NCBI GenBank assembly: GCA_003249215.1
Contig: QKJR01000079.1
Location: 110,134-174,133 of the forward strand
DNA length: 64,000 bases
Source: Rhodobacterales bacterium
Lineage (GTDB): Bacteria > Pseudomonadota > Alphaproteobacteria > Rhodobacterales > Rhodobacteraceae
Direction of reading: 5' to 3'
Shown here: positions 1 through 8,071 of the stretch, piece by piece
Position numbering within the stretch: position 1 is the first letter of the stretch
Layout of the letters: each line of letters starts with the position of its first letter
Notes under the pieces: generated by a model
The model's database searches: none
What the model was told of the DNA's origin: nothing
What the model saw: the letters and a program-made list of their open reading frames with translations, nothing else
Translations under genes and position numbers: made by a program

Positions 1-1313
1 CCTCGTGTCACGTGGGCTATGGCTGGGACGATGTGCGCCACCCGGCGCCCGAGGATCCGACCCGGGTCGATTGCCTCGTCTGCCATGACACCTCGGGGCA
101 ATATGCCAAGCAGGACAACCTCGCGGGCAACCCGCCGCTCGATCCGGTCAAGGAAGGCTCGAAGACGATTACCGGGGCCAAGGCCACGGCCGTCGATCTG
201 GTGAAGGCCGCGATGTCGGTCGGCGAGCCCTCGCGCGAGAATTGCGGCAACTGCCACTTCTACGGTGGCGGCGGCGACAACGTGAAACATGGCGATCTGA
301 GCTCGGCTCTGTTCGATCCGCCGCGGTCCGTCGATGTCCACATGTCGAAGGATGGCGCGAATTTCACCTGCGAGGCCTGTCACGTCAGCGACAAGCACGT
401 TCTCGCCGGCTCGCGCTACAATACCGACGTGGCCGAGGCCCATGCCGAGATGATGAAGCCCGGCGCCGATCGCACCACGGCCAATTGCACCTCGTGCCAT
501 ACGGATGAACCGCACAAGGGGCCCAATCCGCTGATCGCGATGAAGCTCAACGATCATACCGATCGGGTGGCCTGCCAGAGCTGTCACATCCCGGAATTCG
601 CGCGCGGCGGCGTGGCGACCAAGACCTATTGGGACTGGTCGACGGCGGGCAAGACCAAGGACGGCAAGGCCTATTCCGAAGAGGAATTCGTGCAGTCCGA
701 CGGCAAGCATCTGCACACCTATCTGACGATCAAGGGCGATTTCAAATGGGGCGAGAATGTCGTGCCCTATTACGCCTGGTCGAACGGGGTGATGACCTAC
801 ACGCTGCCCGAAGAGGTGATCGACCCGACCGAAGTCGTCGAGATCAACAAGATCGGCGGCGAACCGGGGGCGCCCGACGCGCGGATCTTCCCGTTCAAGC
901 AGATGGTGGGCAAGCAGGCCTATGATCAGGAGCGCAACGTGCTCCTTTACAACCACGTCTATGGTCCGGGCGACGGATCGGCGCTCTGGTCCTATTACGA
1001 CTGGGAGAAATCGCTCAAGGCGGGGATGGACTATGTGGGCCTGCCTTATTCGGGCAAGTTCGGCTTCGTCGACACGCACATGTACTGGCCGATCACCCAT
1101 ATGGTCGCGCCCAAGGAGGATGCGCTGCGCTGCGAGAGCTGCCACGCGCAGGACGGCCGTCTGGCCAATGTCGCGGGCATCTACATGCCCGGCGCCGGGA
1201 TCGGGATCGGTGGCAAGCTCGGGCTCGTCGTCTTCCTGATGGCGGCGATGGGGGTTGCTGGCCACGGGCTGTTGCGGCTCGTCGGTGGCAAGAAAGGGGG
1301 CCGGCATGGCTGA
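1..1313 (+). CDS. Octahaem tetrathionate reductase-type multihaem cytochrome c (5' partial)
   Basis: Periplasmic multihaem c-type cytochrome, truncated by the left window edge. The frame is open from base 3 and begins with Cys-His, the end of a CxxCH motif, so the GTG at 12 is not the true start. Six complete CxxCH motifs follow (CLVCH near 72, CGNCH 243, CEACH 369, CTSCH 486, CQSCH 573, CESCH 1131), giving seven haem sites in view. This fits the octahaem tetrathionate reductase (OTR) family, whose members reduce tetrathionate, nitrite or hydroxylamine in vitro. The C-terminus carries a hydrophobic segment and a basic tail, suggesting a membrane anchor. It overlaps the following cytochrome b gene by 8 nt, so the two probably form a quinol-linked pair. 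The physiological substrate cannot be read from sequence. Confidence 0.85.
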   Translation, partial: SCHVGYGWDDVRHPAPEDPTRVDCLVCHDTSGQYAKQDNLAGNPPLDPVKEGSKTITGAKATAVDLVKAAMSVGEPSRENCGNCHFYGGGGDNVKHGDLSSALFDPPRSVDVHMSKDGANFTCEACHVSDKHVLAGSRYNTDVAEAHAEMMKPGADRTTANCTSCHTDEPHKGPNPLIAMKLNDHTDRVACQSCHIPEFARGGVATKTYWDWSTAGKTKDGKAYSEEEFVQSDGKHLHTYLTIKGDFKWGENVVPYYAWSNGVMTYTLPEEVIDPTEVVEINKIGGEPGAPDARIFPFKQMVGKQAYDQERNVLLYNHVYGPGDGSALWSYYDWEKSLKAGMDYVGLPYSGKFGFVDTHMYWPITHMVAPKEDALRCESCHAQDGRLANVAGIYMPGAGIGIGGKLGLVVFLMAAMGVAGHGLLRLVGGKKGGRHG

Positions 1314-1956
1314 GCATTACGTCAAGGTCTACACCCGCTTCAACCGGCTCTGGCACTGGTCGCAGGTGGTCTCGATCATGCTTTTGTTCTTCACCGGCGC
1401 ACGGCTTCTGGGCCTGCATCAGCTCATCCCCTTCGGGCTTGCGGTGATGGTGCATACGGTGGTGGCGCTGGCGCTGCTGCTGCTCTGGGCCTTCGCCACC
1501 TTCTGGCTGTTTACCACCGGCGGTTGGCGGCAGTTCATTCCGCGGCTGCAGGGCATGGTGAAGGTCGCGCGCTATTATGCCTTCGGTGTCTTCAAGGGCG
1601 AGGAGCACCCCTATCACAAGACCTATGAGCGCCGGCACAACCCGCTGCAGGCCGCGGCCTATTTCGCGCTGAAGATGGCGCTCTTTCCGGCAATCTGGAT
1701 CTCGGGGCTCGCCTATCTGAGCTACGGCTTCTGGGACGGCGCGGATGTTCAGGCGCTCTGGCTCACGCTGGTGGCCAATATCCATGTGCTCGCGGCCTTC
1801 GCGATCGCGGCCTTCGTGGTGATCCACATCTATCTGCTGACGATTGGCCACGGTTTCCGCGAGCATGTGCAGCCGATGATCACCGGCTATGACAAGGTCG
1901 AGCTGACGCCCGAGGCCGAGGCCTATCTTGGGCAGAAGGGTCTTCTCAAGGACTAA
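1306..1956 (+). CDS. Cytochrome b (b561/Ni-Fe hydrogenase cytochrome b type) quinol partner
   Basis: Integral-membrane cytochrome b of 216 aa. Start chosen at ATG 1306, which overlaps the upstream stop by 8 nt and has AAAGGGGG just upstream. There are about four hydrophobic helices with membrane histidines in NRLWHWSQ, MVHTVVAL and IHVLAAFAIAAFVVIHIYLL, typical haem b ligand positions in cytochrome b subunits of formate dehydrogenase and thiosulfate reductase type. Expected role: exchange electrons between the quinone pool and the multihaem cytochrome encoded just upstream. A terminator hairpin follows within 25 nt, so this is the last gene of the operon. Direction of electron flow is inferred. 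Confidence 0.8.
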   Translation: MAEHYVKVYTRFNRLWHWSQVVSIMLLFFTGARLLGLHQLIPFGLAVMVHTVVALALLLLWAFATFWLFTTGGWRQFIPRLQGMVKVARYYAFGVFKGEEHPYHKTYERRHNPLQAAAYFALKMALFPAIWISGLAYLSYGFWDGADVQALWLTLVANIHVLAAFAIAAFVVIHIYLLTIGHGFREHVQPMITGYDKVELTPEAEAYLGQKGLLKD

Positions 1957-1977
1957 CGCCCTAATTTGTGGCAGATT

Positions 1978-2012
1978 TTGGGCGCCTCACGTCGGGGCGC
2001 CCAATTTATTTT
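1978..2012 (+). terminator. Rho-independent terminator of the cytochrome operon
   Basis: Perfect stem TTGGGCGCC (1978-1986) and GGCGCCCAA (1994/1996-2004) around a short loop, followed by TTTATTTT. It sits 22 nt after the cytochrome b stop codon. Confidence 0.8.
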
Positions 2013-2027
2013 GGCAGAAATATGGCC

Positions 2028-2076
2028 GTTTCGCGCGAGTGGCGAAACAATCCCGGTACGGGTCGCCGGGATTGTT
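2028..2076 (+). promoter_or_regulatory. Two overlapping, mutually exclusive hairpins in a leader region
   Basis: GTTTCGC (2028-2034) pairs with GCGAAAC (2042-2048), while AACAATCCCGG (2046-2056) pairs with CCGGGATTGTT (2066-2076). The shared bases 2046-2048 prevent both from forming fully at once. The region lies between the cytochrome terminator and the VPLPA-CTERM gene. It could be a second terminator, a leader switch or an operator; sequence alone does not decide. Confidence 0.45.
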
Positions 2077-2131
2077 CTTGTTCTTCGACCAATTGGAAAA
2101 AGTCACCGTTTACTTGATGCGTGATTCGTGA

Positions 2132-2149
2132 GTTAACGAAGTTGTTAAC
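2132..2149 (+). promoter_or_regulatory. GTTAAC direct repeat, 12-bp period
   Basis: GTTAAC occurs at 2132-2137 and again at 2144-2149, ending 21 bp before the VPLPA-CTERM start codon. Each half is itself palindromic. It resembles a CtrA-type TTAA pair but has 8 rather than 7 bases between the TTAA elements, so I call it only a candidate protein-binding site. Confidence 0.3.
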
Positions 2150-2170
2150 GTGTGACGATTGGGGGATCTG

Positions 2171-2563
2171 ATGCGCCATGTTGCTTATGCGGTTGGGGTG
2201 ACCGCACTTATTTTCTGTTCGGCTCCGGCCTTCGCGACCACCACATTCGGCGGCTCGTCGTCGCATGATGGTCATGACGGATCCACCTCCTGCTCTCCGA
2301 GCGGCAGCAGCTTCGATGGATGCTGGAAGAGTGAAGATCAAGGCAGCTTCGAGGGCGAACGCAAGAAGAAGCGTTTCGGCTCGGGCTATGACGACGGCGG
2401 TGACAAACAGTGGCCCGGCGAAGGGTGTGATCCGGATGACGACGATGTTGTGGACAACAACAATCCGCCGCCCGTGCCGCTGCCGGCGGGCCTGCCGCTG
2501 CTGATCGGCGGGGTCGCCGCTCTGGCCGGTCTGCGTCGTCGCAGCAAGCGCCGCGGCGCCTGA
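2171..2563 (+). CDS. Small secreted VPLPA-CTERM sorting-domain protein
   Basis: A 130-aa exported protein. ATG 2171 is preferred over the upstream TTG because GGGGGAT stands just before it and a signal peptide follows directly (hydrophobic stretch ending SAPAFA). The mature part is rich in Gly, Ser, Asp and Lys, with an acidic run near the C-terminus (DPDDDD). The end is a textbook VPLPA-CTERM: VPLPAG, a transmembrane helix, then RRRSKRR. In Rhodobacteraceae this tag directs proteins to an exosortase-type system for surface display or processing. No exosortase is encoded in this window. Function unknown. A strong terminator follows at 2686. Confidence 0.8.
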   Translation: MRHVAYAVGVTALIFCSAPAFATTTFGGSSSHDGHDGSTSCSPSGSSFDGCWKSEDQGSFEGERKKKRFGSGYDDGGDKQWPGEGCDPDDDDVVDNNNPPPVPLPAGLPLLIGGVAALAGLRRRSKRRGA

Positions 2564-2685
2564 GGGCCTTCGGCCATCGGGGTCGGACAAGATCAAGCGG
2601 ACGTCCGGGAGTGTATCCCGGACGCAAGCCTTGAAAGAGACGTGATGCGAAGCATCCGTGCTTCTGTGCCGGGGGGACAGAAGCG

Positions 2686-2715
2686 AAAAGGACGCCGCGA
2701 AAGCGGCGTCCTTTT
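2686..2715 (+). terminator. Strong bidirectional terminator with GAAA tetraloop
   Basis: A 13-bp perfect stem AAAAGGACGCCGC / GCGGCGTCCTTTT closes on a GAAA loop (2699-2702). A or T runs on both flanks let it serve the VPLPA gene on + and the M15-type gene ending at 2859 on -. A smaller inverted repeat (CTTCTGT/ACAGAAG, 2661-2683) lies just before it. Confidence 0.85.
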
Positions 2716-2858
2716 GCCTTTAAGCGGATCATCGATGGGGGATCCGTGATCCGCAAGAAGCTTGTCTGGAAGCAATAAAGCCTGCACCTGGGGGGTGCAA
2801 GCCAAATGCTCGCCGAATGTTTCTCGCTCAGGAGAGAAGCAGCGTGCCGCAGCCGCGC

Positions 2859-3419
2859 TCAGCCGTTCCAGGTGCGGATCTGACCGCAGTCCATATGCAC
2901 GAAATTCGATCGCGGATAGCGGCCGACGCCACCGGCGTGGCAGGCGGTCGCGGCCTGATACATCTGGTTGACAGACCGCGACTTGAGCCGCAGGTCCGCC
3001 GCCATGCCCTTCATGTGCAGCGAGTTCTTGGCCACGCCCTTGGAGCGCGAGCGCAGCATCGCATTGGTCGCCGGCGAACGATAGCCCGACAGCATCATAT
3101 AGGGTTCCGAGACATCCATCAGCCGGTGCGAGGCCGCCGCGATGTCGATCGTGCGCGCGTCGATATTCACCACCTGGTCATTGCGCCAGTCGCGCATGAA
3201 GTGGTTGATCTCTTTGAGGGCTTCCTTGATGTAGTCGCCCTCGATCCAATAGACCGTGTCGAGGCTTTCACCGGTGCGGCCGGAATACATGCGGATGCGG
3301 CGAATGTCGCCTGCGCCGCGCAGGATCCCGAAAGCGTTGCTCATCGTGGGGGCGGCCGCAACCATAGTCGTGGCAAACGCGCCCAGGAGCCCGCGCCGGG
3401 AAATATTCGTCATGCTCAT
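2859..3419 (-). CDS. DUF882 / peptidase M15-like Tat-exported murein enzyme (YcbK family)
   Basis: A 186-aa protein with an N-terminal twin-arginine type signal (SRRGLLGAF, then a hydrophobic stretch). The fold family is D-Ala-D-Ala carboxypeptidase/M15. The likely zinc ligands are visible in SLHMKGMAADL (His and Asp) and in FVHMDCG (His). These proteins are expected to act on peptidoglycan cross-links in the periplasm. Start placed at ATG 3419; the ATG at 3413 is an equal alternative. It is transcribed alone, with a terminator at 2686-2715. It lies divergent from an L,D-transpeptidase gene that also works on murein, so the two may share function. Confidence 0.8.
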   Translation of the reverse strand: MSMTNISRRGLLGAFATTMVAAAPTMSNAFGILRGAGDIRRIRMYSGRTGESLDTVYWIEGDYIKEALKEINHFMRDWRNDQVVNIDARTIDIAAASHRLMDVSEPYMMLSGYRSPATNAMLRSRSKGVAKNSLHMKGMAADLRLKSRSVNQMYQAATACHAGGVGRYPRSNFVHMDCGQIRTWNG

Positions 3420-3499
3420 CGTGTTCGCCTGTCCTGCGACGTTTCTTCGACTTTTCTTCCGCCTGGCACCCAGCGGTTGGTCCGCTTTGTTTACCTTTA

Positions 3500-3521
3500 C
3501 CGTGCCAAACTTATGGCACGG
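3500..3521. promoter_or_regulatory. Perfect 8-bp-arm palindrome between two divergent murein genes
   Basis: CCGTGCCA (3500-3507), six bases, TGGCACGG (3514-3521). It lies 81 bp upstream of the M15-type gene in the 309-bp divergent region. That region also holds a second imperfect inverted repeat at 3648-3671 (CAGAGTT/AACTCTG) nearer the transpeptidase gene. Candidate operator; the regulator is unknown. Confidence 0.35.
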
Positions 3522-3728
3522 GATGATTCTCGTTCCAAGCGGCAATTCCGTCGCAGCACCCATGTGCCACTCAAATCGGCAGAAACTTGCTCAATCCTGC
3601 AGCATGTGGCACAGCCGCCGCAGTCGCTGGCGGGGATAACGCTGGGTCAGAGTTTCGCCGGGCGAACTCTGGACTCGGGCGGGAATATTCCTAAGGCTGG
3701 CCTTGGGTGATCGCGTGAAAGGGTGAAG

Positions 3729-5354
3729 ATGCGGCTGGGTTTGCGGAATTCGGGGGCGGCGCTGGTGTTGGCGGCGTCGGTGCTGGCGTTGAGCGTGGGC
3801 GGGATGCCCGGCGGGGCGCAGGCGCAGGGCGCGGCGCTCTCGGGCTATACCCAGGCGATCGCCGAAGGCGCGGTGACCGATGAGGCGATGGCCGGCTTCT
3901 ATGCCGCGCGCAATTACGCCCCGCTCTGGACCGGGGCCGGGGATGCCGCGCGCCGTGCCGCACTTTTCCATGCGCTCGACACCGCCGCGGCGCAGGGCCT
4001 GCCGGCCGCGCGCTATGATGCCGCGGGGCTTCGGGCGCGCTTCGCCGCCGTCGAGACCGAGCGTCAGCGCGGTCTGCTCGAGGCCGAGGTCTCGCGCGTC
4101 TATCTCGACTATGCCCATGACGTGTCGAACGGCATTCTCGACCCGAAGAAGATCGACAGCGGCATCGTGCGCGAGATCCCGCGCCGCGAGAGCCGCGCGC
4201 TGCTCGACGGGCTGGTGGCGGCCGGGGACGAGCCCGCGGCCTATATCCGCAGCCTCGCGCCGCGCAATCCGCAATATGCCCAGTTGATGAAGGCCAAGCT
4301 CGACCTCGAGGCGCAGATCGCGCGCGGCGGCTGGGGTCGGACGGTCGGGGCCAAGCGACTCGGGCCGGGGGATGAGGGCGCGGCGGTGCTCGCGCTGCGC
4401 GACCGGCTGCAGGCGATGGGCTATCTCGGGCGCTCGGCCACGGCGGCCTATGACGCCGAGATGCAGAAGGCGGTGCAGCAATATCAGTTCGACCTGAACC
4501 TCGAGGCCGATGGTGTCGCGGGCGAGGGGACGCTGGCCGAGATCAACCGCGCCCCCGAGGAGCGGCTCAAGTCGATCATCGTCGCGATGGAGCGGCTGCG
4601 CTGGATGAACGGGCTCGAGCTCGGGCGGCGCCACATCTGGGTCAACATCACCGATTTCAACGCGCGCATCGTCGATGACGGCAAGACCAGCTTCGAGACG
4701 GTGACCGTGGTCGGTCAGAACCAGTCGGACCGCCGCACGCCCGAGTTTTCCGACGTGATGGAGATGATGGTGATCAACCCGAGCTGGCACGTGCCGCGCT
4801 CGATCACCGTCAAGGAATATCTGCCGATGATGCAGCGCAACCCGAATGCGGCCTCGCACATCAATCTGGTGGACAGCCGTGGCCGCACCGTGCCGCGCTC
4901 GGCGGTGAATTTCGCGGCCTATAATGCGCGCAACTTCCCGTTCTCGATGAAACAGCCGCCCTCGGATGGCAATGCGCTCGGGCTCGTGAAATTCTTGTTC
5001 CCGAACCCCTACAACATCTATCTGCACGACACCCCCTCGAAGTCGCTCTTCCAGCGCGAGACGCGGGCCTTCAGCCATGGCTGCATCCGGATCGGCAAGC
5101 CCTTCGAGTTGGCCTATGCGCTGCTCGCGCCGCAGGAGGCCGATCCCGAGGCCTATTTCCAGAAGATCCTGCGCTCGAAGGCCGAGACCACGGTCAAGCT
5201 CGAGGCGCCGGTGCCGGTGCATCTGGTCTATTTCACCGCCTGGCCGCGCGCGAGCGGGCAGATCGAGTATCGCCGCGACGTCTATGGCCGCGATGCGGCG
5301 ATCTTTGGCGCGCTGGAAAAGGCCGGGGTGGAATTGCCGCTGCTTGCGCATTAA
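3729..5354 (+). CDS. L,D-transpeptidase (YcbB/LdtD type)
   Basis: A periplasmic murein cross-linking enzyme of 541 aa. Start taken at ATG 3729, with AAAGGG about 7 nt upstream; GTG 3723 is possible. Order: signal peptide (residues 1-33, ending GAQAQG), a long N-terminal scaffold domain, a peptidoglycan-binding repeat (about 205-275, GDEGAAVLALRDRL...YQFDLNLEADG), then the YkuD catalytic domain with SHGCIRIG. The catalytic Cys is about residue 452. The enzyme forms 3-3 cross-links between meso-diaminopimelate residues and usually resists most beta-lactams except carbapenems. Followed 49 nt later by lpxD. Confidence 0.9.
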   Translation: MRLGLRNSGAALVLAASVLALSVGGMPGGAQAQGAALSGYTQAIAEGAVTDEAMAGFYAARNYAPLWTGAGDAARRAALFHALDTAAAQGLPAARYDAAGLRARFAAVETERQRGLLEAEVSRVYLDYAHDVSNGILDPKKIDSGIVREIPRRESRALLDGLVAAGDEPAAYIRSLAPRNPQYAQLMKAKLDLEAQIARGGWGRTVGAKRLGPGDEGAAVLALRDRLQAMGYLGRSATAAYDAEMQKAVQQYQFDLNLEADGVAGEGTLAEINRAPEERLKSIIVAMERLRWMNGLELGRRHIWVNITDFNARIVDDGKTSFETVTVVGQNQSDRRTPEFSDVMEMMVINPSWHVPRSITVKEYLPMMQRNPNAASHINLVDSRGRTVPRSAVNFAAYNARNFPFSMKQPPSDGNALGLVKFLFPNPYNIYLHDTPSKSLFQRETRAFSHGCIRIGKPFELAYALLAPQEADPEAYFQKILRSKAETTVKLEAPVPVHLVYFTAWPRASGQIEYRRDVYGRDAAIFGALEKAGVELPLLAH

Positions 5355-5403
5355 ATCAACGGGAATGGCGCGGGCTTCCGCGCCCCGTTGGAAAGGGCAG
5401 GCC

Positions 5404-6516
5404 ATGGCACAAACCGTTGAAATGATTGCCAGGGCGCTCAATGCCTCGGCGGTGGGCGATCTTTCGATCCCGATCAAGGGCGCGTCCGAACCCTCGGCCG
5501 CGGGCCCCGATCAGATCGCGCTCGCCATGGATCCGAAATACGCCGATGGCATCGCCAAGGGCCGCGCGCGCGCGGCGATCCTGTGGGAGGGCGCCGACTG
5601 GAAGAGCTTCGGGCTGGAGGCCGCGATCTTCGTCGCGCGGCCGCGTCTGGCGATGGCGGGCCTCTCGCGCGCCTTCGATCCGGGCCCCGAGATTGCGCCC
5701 GGCATCCACCCGAGCGCGGTGATCGACCCCGCGGCCGAGATCGGCGGCGGCGCGGCCATCGGGCCCTTCGTGGTGATCGGGCGGGGCGTCTCGATCGGGC
5801 CGGGCGCGCGGATCGCGGCGCAGGTCAGCATTTCCGAGAGCGCGCGGATCGGGCGCGACGCGCTGATCCTGCAGGGCGCCAAGATCGGCGCGCGGGTGGT
5901 GATCGGCGATCGCTTCATCTGTCAGCCGGGCGCGGTGATCGGCGCCGACGGGTTTTCCTTCGTCACGCCGGAAAAATCCGGCGTCGAGGAGATCCGCCAG
6001 ACGCTCGGCCAGCGCGCCGAGATCCATGAGCAGAGCTGGACCCGGATCCATTCGCTCGGCACGGTCGAGATCGGCGACGATGTCGAGGTGGGCGCGAATG
6101 CCGCGATCGACCGCGGCACGGTGCGCGCGACCTCGATCGGCTCGGGCACGAAACTCGACAACCTCGTCCATGTCGCGCACAACGTGCAGGTCGGGCGCGA
6201 TTGCCTTCTGTGTGGTCAGGTGGGCATCGCGGGGTCGAGCCGGATTGGCGACCGGGTCGTTCTGGCCGGGCAATGCGGGGTGTCGGACAACATCTTCGTG
6301 GGTGACGACGTGATCGCGGGCGGCGCCACAAAGATCTTCTCCAACGCACCGGCGGGGCGGGTTTTGCTCGGATATCCGGCGCTCAAGATGGAAAGCCATG
6401 TCGAGGCGTGGAAAAATATCCGCCGCCTGACGAGATTGTTTGCGCAAGTGGCCGAGCTTCGGGAAACTGTTACAAAGTTGACCCAAAAGGGGGGCGCAGA
6501 GGAACGCCAGGAATGA
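5404..6516 (+). CDS. lpxD: UDP-3-O-(3-hydroxyacyl)glucosamine N-acyltransferase LpxD
   Basis: Third step of lipid A synthesis: transfer of a 3-hydroxyacyl chain from ACP to the 2-amino group of UDP-3-O-acylglucosamine, at the cytoplasmic face. The 370-aa protein has the LpxD N-terminal domain followed by many left-handed beta-helix hexapeptides (IGPFVVIG, IGPGARI, IGRDAL and so on). The catalytic His is in LVHVAHNVQVG, about residue 259. A C-terminal helix ends the protein. Start ATG 5404 has AAAGGG upstream. The stop overlaps the next start (ATGA at 6513), so the gene is coupled to an acyl carrier protein gene. It stands apart from the usual fabZ-lpxA-lpxB cluster. Confidence 0.93.
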   Translation: MAQTVEMIARALNASAVGDLSIPIKGASEPSAAGPDQIALAMDPKYADGIAKGRARAAILWEGADWKSFGLEAAIFVARPRLAMAGLSRAFDPGPEIAPGIHPSAVIDPAAEIGGGAAIGPFVVIGRGVSIGPGARIAAQVSISESARIGRDALILQGAKIGARVVIGDRFICQPGAVIGADGFSFVTPEKSGVEEIRQTLGQRAEIHEQSWTRIHSLGTVEIGDDVEVGANAAIDRGTVRATSIGSGTKLDNLVHVAHNVQVGRDCLLCGQVGIAGSSRIGDRVVLAGQCGVSDNIFVGDDVIAGGATKIFSNAPAGRVLLGYPALKMESHVEAWKNIRRLTRLFAQVAELRETVTKLTQKGGAEERQE

Positions 6517-6797
6517 GGCCCGTCGTGCAAGACCAGATCATCAATATCATCGCCAAGGAAGCCATTCTCGAACCGGCGCAGGTGCGCCCCGAGATGACCC
6601 TCGAAGAGTTGGGGCTCGACAGCCTCGGCCTCGTCGAGATGATCTTCGCGATCGAGGAAGCCTTCGATATTTCCGTCCCGTTCAACGCCAACGAGCCGAG
6701 CCAGTCGGAATTCGATATCTCCTCGGTCGGCTCCATCGTGCGCGCGGTCGAGCGGATGATCCTCGGGCAGTCGGGCGCCGAGCCGGCGCTGGCCTGA
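6513..6797 (+). CDS. Specialised acyl carrier protein linked to lpxD
   Basis: A 94-aa acyl carrier protein. The phosphopantetheine site is LGLDSLGLVE with the attachment Ser inside DSL. It starts at ATG 6513, overlapping the lpxD stop; GTG 6525 is an alternative. It is followed 4 nt later by a FabF-like ketosynthase. The sequence differs from housekeeping AcpP and has the length and layout of specialised carriers such as NodF or AcpXL. Its position between lpxD and a ketosynthase suggests that it carries a special acyl chain for the outer membrane. That role is inference. Confidence 0.82.
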   Translation: MRPVVQDQIINIIAKEAILEPAQVRPEMTLEELGLDSLGLVEMIFAIEEAFDISVPFNANEPSQSEFDISSVGSIVRAVERMILGQSGAEPALA

Positions 6798-6801
6798 TCC
6801 G

Positions 6802-8007
6802 ATGCGGCGCGTCGTCATCACCGGGGCGGGCACGGTCAACGCGCTGGCCCATGATGTGCCCGGCACGATGGCGGCGATGGCCGAGGGCCGGAGCGCGATC
6901 GGGCCGCTCGCATTTCCGGATGTCGAGCGGCTCACGATCCGGATCGGGGCGCAGGTGCGGGGCTTCGATCCGCTCGCGCATTTCGAGCCGGCGAAACTCG
7001 CGCTCTACGATCCTTTTACGCAATATGCGCTGGTCTCGGCGCGTCAGGCGATGGCGCAGGCGGGGCTTGCCGAGTTCGCCGATCCGACGCGCTGGGGGGT
7101 GATCCTCGGCACGGCGGGGGGCGGCAATTCCACGGTGAACGACGCCTTCCGCGCGGTCTTCGCCGAGGAGAAGAATCGCGTCCATCCCTTCACCGTGCCG
7201 CGGCTGATGAACAATGCCGCGACCTCGCATGTCTCGATGGAATTCGGGCTGATGGGGCCGAGCTTTTCGGTGGCGACGGCCTGCGCGAGTTCGAACCACG
7301 CGATCGGGCTCGCCTTTCAGATGATCCGCGCGGGAATGGCCGAGGGGATGCTCGCCGGCGGCTCCGAGGCGATGCTGAATTTCGGCGGGCTCAAGGCCTG
7401 GGAGGGGCTCCGCGTGATGTCGAAGGACGGCTGCCGCCCGTTCAGCGCCACCCGCAACGGCATGGTGCAGGGCGAGGGCGGCGCGGTCTTCGTGCTCGAA
7501 GACTATGACCACGCCCGCGCGCGCGGCGCCGAAATTCTGTCCGAGATCAAGGGTTTCGCGATGAGCTCGGATGCGAGCGACATCGTGACGCCGTCGGTCG
7601 AGGGCGCCGCGCGGGCGATCGCGGGCGCACTGGCCGATGCCCGGCTCGCGCCCGAGCAGGTCGGCTATATCAACGCCCATGGCACGGCGACGGCGGCCAA
7701 TGACCGGACCGAATGCGCCGCGGTGCGTCGGGCCTTCGGGCCGGCGGCGGACCAGCTGATGATGTCCTCGACCAAGGCGATGCACGGCCATTGCATCGGC
7801 GGCACCGGCGCGGTCGAGCTCATCGCCTGTCTGATGGCGCTGCGCGCGGGCGTGATCGCACCCACGATCGGATATGATGCGCCCGACCCCGATTGCGATC
7901 TCGACGTGGTGCCGAACACCGCGCGCGAGGTTCGGGTCGAGTCGGTTCTGTCGAACGCCTTCGCCTTCGGCGGGCTCAATGCGGTGCTCGCGCTCGGCCG
8001 GGTCTGA
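6802..8007 (+). CDS. Beta-ketoacyl-ACP synthase, FabF/NodE-like
   Basis: A condensing enzyme of 401 aa that elongates acyl-ACP using malonyl-ACP. The active-site Cys is about residue 161 (VATACASSNHA). The two histidines are in NAHGTAT and KAMHGHCIGG. A C-terminal GGLNAVL glycine motif is present. It belongs to the KAS II group and, with the adjacent dedicated ACP, forms a NodF/NodE-like pair. With lpxD it makes a three-gene operon with only 4-nt spacing or overlap, so its product is probably a lipid A or other envelope acyl chain rather than bulk fatty acid. A terminator follows at 8026. Confidence 0.85.
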   Translation: MRRVVITGAGTVNALAHDVPGTMAAMAEGRSAIGPLAFPDVERLTIRIGAQVRGFDPLAHFEPAKLALYDPFTQYALVSARQAMAQAGLAEFADPTRWGVILGTAGGGNSTVNDAFRAVFAEEKNRVHPFTVPRLMNNAATSHVSMEFGLMGPSFSVATACASSNHAIGLAFQMIRAGMAEGMLAGGSEAMLNFGGLKAWEGLRVMSKDGCRPFSATRNGMVQGEGGAVFVLEDYDHARARGAEILSEIKGFAMSSDASDIVTPSVEGAARAIAGALADARLAPEQVGYINAHGTATAANDRTECAAVRRAFGPAADQLMMSSTKAMHGHCIGGTGAVELIACLMALRAGVIAPTIGYDAPDPDCDLDVVPNTAREVRVESVLSNAFAFGGLNAVLALGRV

Positions 8008-8025
8008 GCGCCGCATCCGCAGTAA

Positions 8026-8049
8026 AAAGCCGCCCCGAGGGGCGGCTTT
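8026..8049 (+). terminator. Bidirectional terminator between convergent genes
   Basis: AAAGCCGCCCC / GGGGCGGCTTT, 11-bp stem with a minimal loop (8037-8038). It serves the ketosynthase on + and the IalB-family gene on -. Confidence 0.85.
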
Positions 8050-8071
8050 CGTGTTTCTGCATTGGCCCGGA

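Noticed and set aside
12..14. GTG as start of the left-edge cytochrome
   Set aside because: The frame is open to the window edge and the two codons before it are Cys and His, the end of a haem-binding motif.
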